DNA of 64,000 bases from Vanilla planifolia. Its lineage: Eukaryota; Streptophyta; Magnoliopsida; Asparagales; Orchidaceae. Below are positions 24,400 to 36,918 of the stretch, piece by piece. A program made the position numbers and the translations under genes. Positions within the stretch are counted from its first letter, which is position 1. Each line of letters starts with the position of its first letter. Under the pieces are notes generated by a model, which saw only the letters and a program-made list of their open reading frames with translations, was not told where the DNA came from and made no database searches. Location of the stretch: positions 112,545-176,544 of the forward strand of contig JAIUJO010000443.1 in assembly GCA_023846275.1 (NCBI GenBank), written 5' to 3'.

Positions 24400-27300
24400 T
24401 GTTGTTGTGCATGCACGTGCGAGTGTGTGTGTGCGTGTGTGCCTATGCATGTGTGTGTGTACGCTTATGCATTTGAGTATGTGCTAGTGCTATGAGCTTT
24501 TGTATGTGCATTTAGGTCTAAGTGTGTGTGTGTACATGTGTGGGTGTGTTTATGTGCATGTGTGTATACATCTTTGCAAGTTTGTGCATGCGTGTTCATG
24601 TGAGTGTGTGTGTGTATGTTTGCATGCATGCTTGTGTGTTTGTGCCTATGGATGTCTGTGCATGCATGTGTTTGTGTGAGTACATGTACAAATGTGCATG
24701 TGTTTGTTTGTGTAGGAGTGCATATGTGTGCATGCTTGCATGTGTACATGCATGTGTATATGCACATATGTGTGTGCATGTGTGTGTGTGTGTGCATGTG
24801 TGTAAGTGTGCATGCAAGTGTGTATGTGCTTACATGTTTTTATTGGTGTGCATGTGTTTGTGCAAGTGTGTGTAGGTGGGTTTATGTATATAGGTGTGCA
24901 TGGGTGTGTGTGTATTTGCATTCGTGTATGCTTATGTGCATGTGTGTGTGTGGGTTTCAGTGTGTTTGCATGCATGTACATGCATGTGTGTGTGTGTTAG
25001 TGTGTGTGCACATGTGTGGGTGTATGTGTGTGTGTGTGCTATACATGCATGTGTTCATGTGTGTGGGTGTGTGCGTGGCATGTGCCAATGTGTATGCATG
25101 CATGTGTGGGTGTGTATGCTTATATGTTTTTGCATGTGTGTGTGTGCATTTGCATGCGTGTTCCTATGCATATGTTCATGGATGTCTGTGTAGGTACATG
25201 TGTGTATTTATGTTAGTGTGTGTTTAGCTGTACAAGTGTGTGTGTCTTCATGCATGTGTTTATGTGTGCTTCTCAATGTTTCTACGTGCATGTGGGAGTG
25301 TGCATGCAAGTGTATTTGAGTGTGTGTGCATGTGTGTGTGGGGGGAAGGGTGTTTTTTAATGTGCATGTGTGTGTCTATGTGCATGTATGTGTGTATGCA
25401 TGTGAGAGTGTGCATGAACACATCTATGTATATGTTTCTATAATCGTGTGTTCATGTGCATGCAAGCATGTGTATATGTTTATGAGCTATGTTTGCATGT
25501 GTGCTTTTGTGCTTGCATGTGTGCACACATGTGTTTGATTATAAGTGCATGTGTGTGTGTGTTTGTGTGTACATGTATAGGAGCACATGTGTGTGCTCGT
25601 GCGTGTGCTTGTTCACATGTGTGTATATGTTTTTGTGTGTCTATATGCTTGTATGAATTTTAATATGTGTGTATGTTTTTTGTATAATATGTGCATGCAC
25701 ATGTGTGTGTGTATGTATGTGCATACACTTGTGTGTGTATATGTGTGTAGTTGTGCATGTATGAGTGTGTTTACTTGTACGTGTGTGTGTGCGTGCATGT
25801 TTGTGTGTGTGTTTGTGCATTTTCATGTGTGTATCTCTTTGTGTGCTTGTGTGCATGTGAGTTTATTTTCTTGCTTGTGAGTGTGTGTGTGTGTATATTT
25901 TGCATGTGTGGATGTGTGCACATGCATGCATGTGTGTGTGCATGTGTGTATGTGTATCTATTTATGCCTACATGTGTGTTTGTGGGTGTTTATGCACATG
26001 CATGTTGTGAGCATGCGTGCATGTGTTTGTGTGTGTATCTATATGTGTGCGTATTCTTGTGTGTACATGTGTGGAAGCACAAGTGCATCAGTGTGCATAA
26101 GAGTATGTTTGTCTACATGTGTGCTTGCATGTGCATGTGTTAATGCAAGCATGTGTTTTAACATATGCCTATGTGTGTGCATCTTTATGTACATGCATGT
26201 GTGTACATGTGCATGCATCTTTGTGTTTGCATGTTTCTGTGGACATGTGTGCATGTGTGTGTGTGTTTCTACATGAGTGCATGCATGTGTGCATATGTAT
26301 GTATATGTCTGCATGTATATTTGTGTGCATGTGTTTGTGTGTGTATAAATGTGTCGTTGTCAATGCATATGTTTGTGTAGGTGCGTGTGCATGCATGTGT
26401 GTAAGTGTGCATGTATGTGTGTTGATGCATGTGCATGATTGTTTGTGTATATGAACTATAAGGATGTTCGTGAGTCTATGTGTATGTGTGTGTACTTATG
26501 CATGTGAGGGAGCTTGCATATGCATGTTTCATATATGTTTGTCTAAATATGCATGTGTGGTTGTGGGTGCATGCATCAATGCATTTCTATGCATATGCAT
26601 GTGCATGTGTGCTTATGTATGAGTGTTCATTTATGCTTGTATGTGTATGTGCATGTGTGTGTGCATGTGTTAGAGTGTGCATGTGTGCTTGACTGTGTGT
26701 GCTTATATGAGTGTCCATGCAGAGGCATCTATGTGTGCCTGTGCAAGGGCATTTGTGTGCATGTGCATATGTTTGCAAGTGTGGTGGGTGGGTGTGTGCG
26801 CATATGTGTGCATGTTAGTATGCAAGTGTTTAAGTGTGTGTATGTATGTATGTGTATGTGTATATTTGCATATGTGCATGTGTGTGTTTATGTCTCTGAG
26901 CCTATGTGTGTGCTTATATGTGTGAGTGTGCATATTGTGCATGCATGTGCATATGTGTTCGTATTAGTCTGCATGTTTATGCGCAGCTACATACATATGT
27001 GTATGGGTGTGCATGTCTGTGTGCATGTATGTTTGTGTATGTGTGTGTGTGTGCATCTGTGTGTGCATATTCATGTGTGCACATGTGTGTATGTTTGTGT
27101 GTGCATGTGAGTGTACATCTATATATTTGTGCATAGGTGCATGTGTATGTTATGCATGGGCATGTGTGTGTGTGTGCATGTGTACAACTATGTGGTGTGG
27201 TGTATACATGTGTGTGTGTTTGCATGTTTATGTCAGTGTGTGTGTGTGTGTGTTTGCATGTCTGTGTTCTAATATGAGTGCATGTGTCTGCATGTATGTG

Positions 27301-28150
27301 CATGTTTGTCTACATGTGTGTGTGTTTGTGCATGTGCATGATTATGTGTGTGTGCATGTGTGTATACATGTGTTCGAGTGTGTATATCTTTATATGTGCA
27401 TGCACTTGCATCAATGTGTGCATGTATTCAAGTGCACATAACTATATGCATGTGTGCGTTCATGCACGTATGTATGTGTGCATGTGCATGCATATGTGTA
27501 TGCGTGCATGTGTGCCTATATGTGTGGGTGTTTGTATGTGTGTGGGTGTCTATATGTGTGTGTGTGTGGGAGTATGTGTGTCTATACATGTGTGCATGTT
27601 TATTCTTGTATCTATGTGTGTGGGTGCATTCATCTTTGTTTACTATGCTTGTGAGCAAGCATGAGTGTCTCTGTGTCTATATGCTTGTGTGGGTAGGTGT
27701 GTGCATGTGCTCATGTGTATGTGTAAGAGTGCATGTGTCTATGTGTGTGGGTACCAATCTTTGTGTACATGCTTGAGTGTGTTTGTGTGTGTATGCATTT
27801 GATAATATGCATGTGTGATTGTGTGTACATATAAGCATGTGTGTGCATTTTCATGCATGTAAGAGTGTGTGTATACATGTATGTGCATTTGTACATTTGT
27901 ATGTTTATCTAAGCACATCTTTGTTTTTGCATCTGCATGTGCATGCATGTATGTATGTTTGTGTCTATGTGTGTGTATGTATGTGTGCAAGTGTGTGTGC
28001 ATGAGTGTGCATGTGTGCTTATGTGTGGGTGTGCATGCATATACATGTGTGTCCATATGTATGTGTATGTGTGTGCCAATGCATGTGCATGTGAGTGTGT
28101 GGGATGGCCTATGTGCATGACACTGTGTGAGTGTGCATGTGCATTCATGT
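24400..28150 (+). repeat. Inverted duplication, arm A (TG-strand orientation)
   Basis: This arm matches the reverse complement of about 42000-45950. Shared landmarks include GGCATGTGCC followed by TGTATGCATGCAT (about 25077), the G run at 25340 followed by TGTTTTTTAATGTGCAT, TTGATTATAAGTGCATG (about 25537), TATGCATGGGCATG (about 27152), AGCAAGCATGAGTGTCTC (about 27655) and CACATCTTTGTTTTTGCAT (27914). The summed coordinates of paired landmarks stay near 70150-70330, which is the signature of one collinear inverted segment with small indels. Confidence 0.8.
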
Positions 28151-30786
28151 TTGTGTGCATGGGCATGTGCTCATGTGTGAGTGTGCGTGCATCCATATGT
28201 GTGTGTGTGTAGGTGTGTGCACGTGTGTGTGCTCATGTGTGTTGGCATGTGTGTGTGGTGGTGCCTTTGTGTGTGTGTGTCTGCTTGGGTGCATGTGCAC
28301 ACATGCATTGGTGTGTACATATGTAGGTGCACACGTGTGCATGTGTATGATATTTTTTAGCATGTGTGTATATGTATGTGTGTGTGTGTGTGTGTATGAA
28401 CCTTTTTATGTTTGCATGAGTGTATGTATGCTCATATGATTGTGTGTGTGTGAATGTTTGTGTGTACATGTGTGTATGTTTACAAGGGCATGCATGTGTG
28501 GGCCTTTGTGTGTTGCATCTACATGTGGATGTATATATTTGTGGCTTTGTGATGTGTGTAAATGTGCCTATGTGATTGTGTTTGCATGTATGTATGTGTA
28601 TGTGTGTGTGTGTGTGTCCATTTGTGTGTACGTGTGTGTTGAAGAGTGTGTTCGTCATTGTGTGTGCGTGTTTGTGTGCAAAGGTGTTTGTGTGTTTGTT
28701 TTCCATTGTCTGTGCATGTGTGAGTGTGTGTGTGTGTGTGAGAGTCTGCATGTGTGTGGGTGTGTGGGAATGAGTGTGTGTGCATGCATGTTTGCATGAA
28801 TAACTCTGCTTGTGTGTGTAGGTTGTTCGCATATGTGGTACCCATATGTTTGGGTGTGTGTGTTAGTGCGCGTGTGCAAGCATGTATGTGTGCATGTTTT
28901 CATGTGCATGTGCATGTGTGTGTGTGTAAGTTCATGTGTGTATGATTGTGTGTACCTGTATGAGTGTACTTATGCAATGGTATTACATAAGTGTGTGCAT
29001 TAGTGTGTATGGGTATCTGTGTAGATGTGTACATGTATGCACAAGTGTGTGTATGTGTGCAAGTACATGCACGCATCTCTGCTTGTGCATTTGTGTGTGC
29101 ATGCTAGCATGCTAGCATGTGCATGTGCATGTGCATATGTGTGTGCATGTGCATGTGTGTGCAATTGTGTGTTTGTGCATCTATAAGTGTGTGGCCTTGT
29201 GAGTGTGTTTGTGTGTGCATGTGAATATGAGCGTGTATGTATTTGTGCATATGAATGCATCTATGTTTGTGTGTGTGTGTATGCATGCATGTTTGTTTGC
29301 ATAAGATATCATTTGTGTGTGCATGTGTGGGTACGTGTGTGTACCTGAGTAGATGCTGTGAATGTATGTGTGCATGTGCATGTATGTGTTTATGCATGTC
29401 CATGTGTGTGGGTGTGCATGTATAAGTATGTGAGTGTGCATGCATGTTTATGGCTGTGCTTGTATGTGTGTCTATGTGTGTGTTCATATGTTTATATGCA
29501 TGCTTGTATTTGTGTGTTGTGTAGATGTGCATCTGTGTATGTGCTTATGCATGTGTATGTGCTTGTGTGTGTGTGCATATGTGTGTGTGCGTATGTGAGT
29601 GTGTGTGTGCATGTGGTTGTGCATTTGTATGCATGTGTGTCTGCATCCGTGTCTACATGAATTTGTGTGTATGTGTGTACATATGAGAATGTTTATATGA
29701 GGGTGTGCATTTGTATGTGTGCATATGTGTGCATGCATGCATGTGTGTGTGTAACTACATATGCAAGTCCATTCACGTGCATGTGTGCATGTGTCTATGC
29801 ATGTGCATGTTTGTGTTTGTGCATACATGCATGTGTATTTGTTTGTTTGTGTACATGCATGTCTGTTTTTTTGTGTTTGTGCATGAGTCCATGTGGATGT
29901 TGTGTGTGTGGGTTTTCGTATGTGCGTGTATGTGCATGTGTGTGGGTGCATGCATGTTTGTTGTGCACATATGTTTACGATTTTTGTGTGTATGTATGTG
30001 TGCATGCTTGTGTGTGTTCATGTGCATGTGTGTCTACATGCATGTGTGCATGCTTGTGCATATTTGTTTTCTTTTAAGTGTGTGTATGTGTGTTTGTGCA
30101 CATGCATGTGCATATGTATTTGGTTTTATGCGTGTGTGTATGTGTGCATATGTGCGAGTGAGAGTGTGTGTACGTCTATGAGTATCTATGCATGTGTATG
30201 TGTGTGCAAATATATGTGTTTGAGAGTGCCTATACATGTGTGTGTGCATGTGTGTGTGTAGGTACATGTGGGCATATTTTTTTATGTGTGTTCCTTTCAG
30301 TGTGCGTGTGCACAGGCACATGCAAGTGCATGTATGTGTGTGCTGGTGCATATGTCAATGTGCTTGTGCTTGGGCATGTATGTGTGTGAGTGAGTAGGTT
30401 TGTGTTTTTTGCATATGTATAAGAGTTTTTGCACATGTGTGTGCTAATGTGAATGTGTAAGTGTATATGCAACTGTGTGTGTGTGTGTGTCTTGGTTTGT
30501 GCATGTGTATGCATGTGTGTACGCTTATGCAAGCATATGTGCATGCATGTGTGTGTATATGTTTCTGCATGTGTGTATGCCTATGTCTATTCCTATGTGT
30601 GTGTGCTTGTGTGCATGTGAGTGTGCATGCATGTGTGTGCAGTGTATACATCTATATGTTTGAGTGTGTTCATGTGTACTTGTGTGTTTGTGTGTTCTTG
30701 TGTATATGTGGGTGTGCACTTGTGTGTGTGCAATCATGCATGTGAACATGTGTATAAGTTGGTGTGTGAGTGTGTGCTTGTGCATG

Positions 30787-30827
30787 TATATATATATAAA
30801 TATATATATATATACATTTATATATAT
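30787..30827. repeat. Imperfect (TA)n tract
   Basis: This is a TA-alternating stretch interrupted by AAA and CATT. It is flanked by TGCATG on the left and CTGTGTG on the right. Confidence 0.9.
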
Positions 30828-31112
30828 CTGTGTGTGCATGTGTGTGTGTGCATGTGTGTGTGTGTATGTGTCTGTGTGCACGTTTGTGTGTGTATGTTAG
30901 TGTGTGAGCTTCCCTAATTGTGTGCACATGTGTGTCTTTGTGTGTTGTGGGTGTGTGTGCACTCATTTGAGTGTGTGCCTATGCATGTGTGTTGTCCATG
31001 TGCGTGTGTGGTTACACATGTGTGAGATGTGGGTGTGTGTGTGAGTGTGTTCATGTGTATGTATTCATGTGTGTGTGTGTGCATGTTTTTTTGTATTCAT
31101 GTGTGTGTGTGT

Positions 31113-31127
31113 GGGGGGGAGTGGGGG
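31113..31127 (+). other. Paired G runs
   Basis: A G7 run, AGT, then a G5 run follow a pure TG tract. This is the strongest G-run pair in the TG block. Confidence 0.75.
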
Positions 31128-33190
31128 TTGTACTTGTTACATGCATGCGTGTCTATAGGTGTGCATCCATGAGTGCATATGTAAGCATGTGTGTATTATG
31201 TGTGTGTTTTTACATATATATAAATGTGTGTACATGTGCATGCATATGTGTGCTTGTAGGTGCTTATGAGTGTGTAAAGGTGTGTGTGTTTACATGTTCA
31301 TGTACATTTGTGCATGTTTATCTATGTGCATTTGTGCATGTGTGTGTGTGCATGTGTAGGTGTATGTTTGCATGTGTGTATTTATGCATGTGTGGGTTTC
31401 TGTGTGTGTGTGCATGTGTGTGTTCATGGGAGCACATGTGTGTGCATGCGTGTGTGTTTGCACATGTTTGTCTGTGAACAAATTTGTGTGTGCATGTAGG
31501 TGCGTGTGTACATGGGTGTACTTGTGTGGATGTGGGCATATTTTTTTGTCAGCACATGTCTACTTGTGAGCATGCATTTGAGTGTGTGCATATGCATGTG
31601 CATGTGTGTGTGTATGTGTTAGTGTGTGTGTGCATGTGCATGTTTGTGCGTGTGTGTGTGTGTATGATTGTATGTGTTTGTGCATGCTTGGTTATGTGTG
31701 TTCATGTCTCTATGTGTGTGTGTGCATATGTGTGCATGTGCTTGTGTGTGTTGATGTGTGCATCTACATGTATGCATGTGCATGTGTGTATGCTTGTGTG
31801 TGTGTGTGCTCTTGTGCTTATATATTTGTTTGTGTGTCTGTGTGTCTAAGTGTGTGTGAGTACATGGCAGTGTACATGTCTGTATGTTTGTGCATGCATG
31901 GGGGCATGTACATTTGTACATTATCGATATGTACATGTGTGTGTGGTTGTGTGAAGGAATCTATGTGTGCATGAGTGTGGTTGTGTGAGTATGTGTGTGG
32001 TTGTGTTTATGTTTGCATAGGTTTGTGTTTGTGTTCATGGGAATGTGTGTTCATGTATGTAAGTTGTGTGTGTGTCTTTATGTGTGCATGTTTTTGAGTT
32101 ATGTGCACATATGTGTGCATTTGTGTATGTGTGTGCTTGTGAGCATTTACATGTGCATATTTGTAAGGGTAAGTGCATGCATGCATGTGTATGTGTTTAT
32201 GCATGTGCATTAGTGTGTTCAAATGCTTGTGTCTCTATAATTTTATGTACATTTCTATGTGTGAGCATCTCTGCATTCCCATGCACATGTGTGTGCTTGC
32301 CTATATGTGAGTATGTATGTGTGTGTGTGTGCATGTGCATGTGCATTAGTGTGTATGTGTGTGTGAGAATGTGTGTGTACACATGTATGTAGGCATGTGT
32401 ATATGTGCATATGTGTATGTGTGAGTTTAAGTGTGATTGTGTCTGTGTGCATGTGTATGCATGTATTCATGAGTGTGTGCATGCATATGCATATATGTGT
32501 GTGAGCATATGCATTTGTGTACCTTTGTGTGCATGTGCCTCAACATGTGCATGTGGGTGTGTTTTCGAGTATGGGTGCATGTATGTGCAAGTGTATGTTT
32601 GTGCATGGGTATAACTTTGTGTGTGTGCATGCTTATTTGTATGTGCATGTGTGTATATCTTTGCAGGCATGTGTACTTTCATATGTTTGTGAATGTGTAT
32701 CTATGTGTGTGTATGTGTGGGTGTGTGTGTGTATGTGTGTATATTTGTGTGTCTATATGTGCTTGTGAGTGTGTGTTGTGTATGTGTGTGTATGTGCTCT
32801 CATGTGTGTGCATGTGTGTATGCTTGCATATGTTTGCATGTGTGCATGTGTGCATGTGAATGTGTGTGTTTGTGTGTGTTAGTGGGTGCATGTGTGTGCA
32901 CATGTGTATGTGTGGCTGTGTGTATGCATCTATGTACATGTGTGTCTCTTTCAACATGCATGTGTCAATGTACAAGTTTATGTATGTCTACGCATGTGTT
33001 AATGTGGGTGTGTGTGCCTGTACATGCATTTGTGCATGTGTGTGCCAGTGTATATGCATGTGCATGTGCTTGCACGTTTATGCATGCATTTATGTGTACA
33101 TGTGTGTGTATGTGCGTGTGTGTTGCATGTATGTGTGAGTGTATGTTTATGTGAAGGTGTGTGCATGTGCATATTTTTGTGTGTTTAATT

Positions 33191-33610
33191 CTACATATGT
33201 ATGTTTGTACATGTGTGTGCATGCATATATTTTTTAGGTGAATGTGCATGTGTTTGTTTACATGTGCATGTTTCAATATATGTGTGTTAATATGTTTGTG
33301 TGTGCATGTGGGTATGTGTGTGCATGCCTACATAAGTGTGCTTATATTGTGATTGTGTGGCTAAGTGTGTGTGCCTATGTTTATGTGTGTTTTTATCTAC
33401 ATATGTATGTTTGTACATGTGTGTGTATATGTGCATGTGTGTGTGTGCGCACATATATTTTTTTTGGTGAATGTGCATGCTTGTGCACATGTGCATGTTC
33501 TTGTTCACATGTTCATGTTTCAAATATGTGTGTTAACATGTTTGTGTGTGCATGTGGGTGTATGTGCACATGCCTACATGTGTGTGTGTATATTGTGCTT
33601 CTGTGCCTAA
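33191..33610 (+). repeat. Tandem duplication, unit about 205-245 bp
   Basis: CTACATATGTATGTTTGTAC begins at 33191 and again at 33397. Each copy is followed in order by ATATATTTTTT, GGTGAATGTGCATG, a TTTCAA-ATATGTGTGTTAA-type word, TGCATGTGGGT, GCCTACAT and CTAAGTGTGTGT. The second copy is longer because of internal insertions. Confidence 0.88.
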
Positions 33611-34931
33611 GTGTGTGTTCTTATGTTTATCTGTGTATGTATGCATGTGTGCTTCTGTGCATGTGCGTGTTTGTGTGTTTGCACACCCATCTATTTACAT
33701 GTGCATGGATGTTTATGTGTCTATGTGTATGTGTCTATGCATGCCTACATGTGTGCTTATATGTGTGTGTACACAAATGTGCACATGCATGTGGGTGTGT
33801 ATGCATGTGTTTTTCTCTATTTGTGTGTATGTGTGAGAGCATATGTTTATGTGTGTGTGAACATCTTCATGTCTGTGTACATACATGTTCGCATTTGTGG
33901 GTGTATGTGTGTGCATGAGTGTGGCTATGTGTGTGTAGGTGTATGTGTGTGCATATGTTTGTTTGTGTGTATGTTGGGTTTTTGTGTGTTTGTAGGGGAG
34001 TATGGTATGGATGTGTGTGTTTGCATTTGTGTTTATTTGCATGTGTGTGTGGGTGCATGCACATGCACATGTGTGTCCATGTGTGAGGGTGTGTGCATGC
34101 ACACATGCATGTATGCACGTGTGTATGTGTGTATATACAGGATCACTTGTGTGTGTATTTGGGTGCATGTGCATTTGTGTATCTTCGTGTGAGTGTGTGT
34201 GCATGTGCATGTAAGTGTTTGTGCATGTGTGTTGTCGAGTGTGTTTGTGGGTGTGCATTTGTGTCCACATGCATATGCCTATATGCGCACACACGTGCGG
34301 GTGTGAGTGTGTGTGTGTTTTTGTGCATGCACATGTGTATGTTCGTGTGTGTTGATGTGACTAGGTTCTTGTGTGTGTATCTATTTAGTTGCATGTGTGT
34401 GCATGTTTGTGAATGTGTATATTTGTTTTTATGTATATGTGTGCATGCATGTGTTTTTGTGTAGGTGTGTGCTTGTGTGTGCATGCATGTATATGTGCAT
34501 GTTTGTATGCACATGTGTGAGCATGTGTGAACTCTCATGCATGTGTGTATGCATGTGCATGTATGGTGATGAGTGTGCTAGTGTGCATGCTTGTGTTTCT
34601 ATGTGCATGTGTGTTTGCAGGTGTTTGTGTGTGTGTGAATGTGTATATGTGAGCATGTGTTTGTGCAGGTTTGTGAGTGCTAGCATATGTGTGTGTCTTT
34701 GTGTGCTTGCATGTGTGCTTATGAAGTGGAAAAAGATGTCTTGTGTCTACGTATGTATGTATGCATGTGTTTGTGTGCATATGTATGTGAGTTTGTGTGT
34801 GTATTTATTCATGTGTAAATGTGTGTATGTTTTTGAGTGTGCGTGTTTGTGTATGCATTTATGTTTATGTGTGTGCTATGTTTGTTCATCTGTGTATGTG
34901 CATATCTATCCATGTGTTCATGGTTGTGTGT

Positions 34932-34979
34932 GTATGTACGTGTGTGTACACATGTGTATGTACGTGTGTGTACACATGT
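34932..34979 (+). repeat. 24-bp tandem duplication, two copies
   Basis: The unit GTATGTACGTGTGTGTACAC plus ATGT occurs at 34932-34955 and again, identically, at 34956-34979. Confidence 0.92.
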
Positions 34980-36887
34980 GTATGCTGGACATATGTTTGT
35001 TTGTCTATTTGTTCATATGTGTATGTGTGTGTTTTAGTGTGTGCATAAGCATGGGTTTGTATGGGTGTGTGTGCATGCATGGGTTTTAACATGGGTGTGC
35101 ATATTCATGTATGCATTTGTTCATGTGTGTGTTTGTGTTTGTGCTTTTTTTTACATGCATGTGTATGTGTATTTAGATGTGAGTGTGCATTCTTGTGTCT
35201 ATAGGAGTTTTCATGGGTTTGTGTGCATGTGCATGCATGGTGTGTGCATATGTGAATGTGACTTTGTGTATATGTTCGCATGCATATTTGTTTATATGCA
35301 TGTGTGTATGTTTACATGTATGTGTGTGTGTGTGTGCATGTTTTTATGTGCATTTGGGTGTCTATGTATATCTTTGTGTGCATCTATGGATGCACCTTTG
35401 TGTTTGTGCATGTGTGTGTATGCATGCGTTCATGTCTTTCTGTATGTTTATGCTTATGTGCACGTGTCAAAATTTGTGTGCATGTGTGTGTGCATTCATG
35501 TGTGTGTGAGTGTTTATATATGTGTGTTCATGTCCATAATTGGGTGAATGTGTGAGGGCCTATACAAGTGCATCAGTTGTTTGTTCATGTGCATGGATTT
35601 GTGTGCATGTGTGTGTCTTTGCATGTGCCTATGTGTTGATGTGTGTGTGTGTGCTTGTGCAAGCACTTATGTCAATGTCTTCATGCATGTATGTGTGTGT
35701 ATGTGTGTGTGCATGTGAGAATGTTTGTGTGCAAGTGTGCTTGTATGTGTGTGTGTGTGTGCCTACATGCATGCATGTATGCGTGCGTATATATCTATAT
35801 ATGTGCGTGCATATGTGTATGTGTTTGTGTAATTGTCTGCATGTATGTGCATGTGCTTGTGTGTTCTTGCGTGCCTATGCATTTATGTGCATGTACATTT
35901 GTGTTTGCAAGCATTTGCCTATATACAAGTTGTTAGTGTCATGTGCATGTGTGTGCAGGTTGTGCACATGTGCATGCAAACTAGTGTGCATGTGTAGATA
36001 TGTTTGTGCATGTACATGTACATATACGTGCTTGTGTGCTGGTGTGTTCGTGCATGCATATATGTGCATGTGTGTCCATGTAAGCCTGAGTGTGTGTAGT
36101 TTCATGTGCATGGACATGTGTGTTCATGCTTGTACTTGAGCCTAAGTGTGTATTTTTTGTGTGTATGTCTATATGTGTATTTGATTATGCATGTGTTTGT
36201 TTGTATGTCATATGTATGTGTGTGTGTGCATATTTGTGTTTGTGTGTGAGTTCATGCATGTGTGTGTGGGTGTCGACATGTGCAGAGGTGTGTGTACATG
36301 TAGGTTTGTGTGTGTGGATGTGTAGGGATGTGTGATTTCGTATGTGTGTTTGCTTTTGTTTTTTTGTTAGTTTATGTATGTGTGTGTCTGTGCGTGCATT
36401 CATGTGCATGTGTGCATGTGTGAAGGTGTGTGTGCGTAAGTGTATGTGTGCATGCATGTGCATTCACATGTGCATGAGTACATGTGTGTGTATATGTGTT
36501 TATATGTGTGCATGAGTGTGTGTGTGTGTGTGTACACTCATGTTTGTGTGTTGTGTGTGCATGTGCATGCATGTGTTTGTGTGTGTACAGATGTGTATGT
36601 GTGTATGCTTATGTTTATTTGCATGTGTGCATGTGTCCTTGTGAGTATATGCATGTTTTTTTTTTCATGTGTATGTTTGCATGTGTGTATATGCATGTGT
36701 GTATGACTGGATGTGTGCACAAGTGTGCTTATGTATGTTTGTTATTATGCATGTGCATGTGTTTGTATGTGTGTGTTTCTAAATTAGTTTGTGTATATGT
36801 GCATACATGCGTGTATGTACATGTATGTGTGGAAGTGTGTTCTCGTGTGTGTGTGCATGTGTGAGTGTGGTGTGCTTGTCCATATGT

Positions 36888-36918
<31 letters not shown>

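Noticed and set aside
34373..35089. Longest plus-strand open frame in the TG block (238 codons, Cys/Val/Met-rich)
   Set aside because: The product merely reflects TGTGTG/TGCATG words; overlapping frames are equally open, and no domain or start context is visible.
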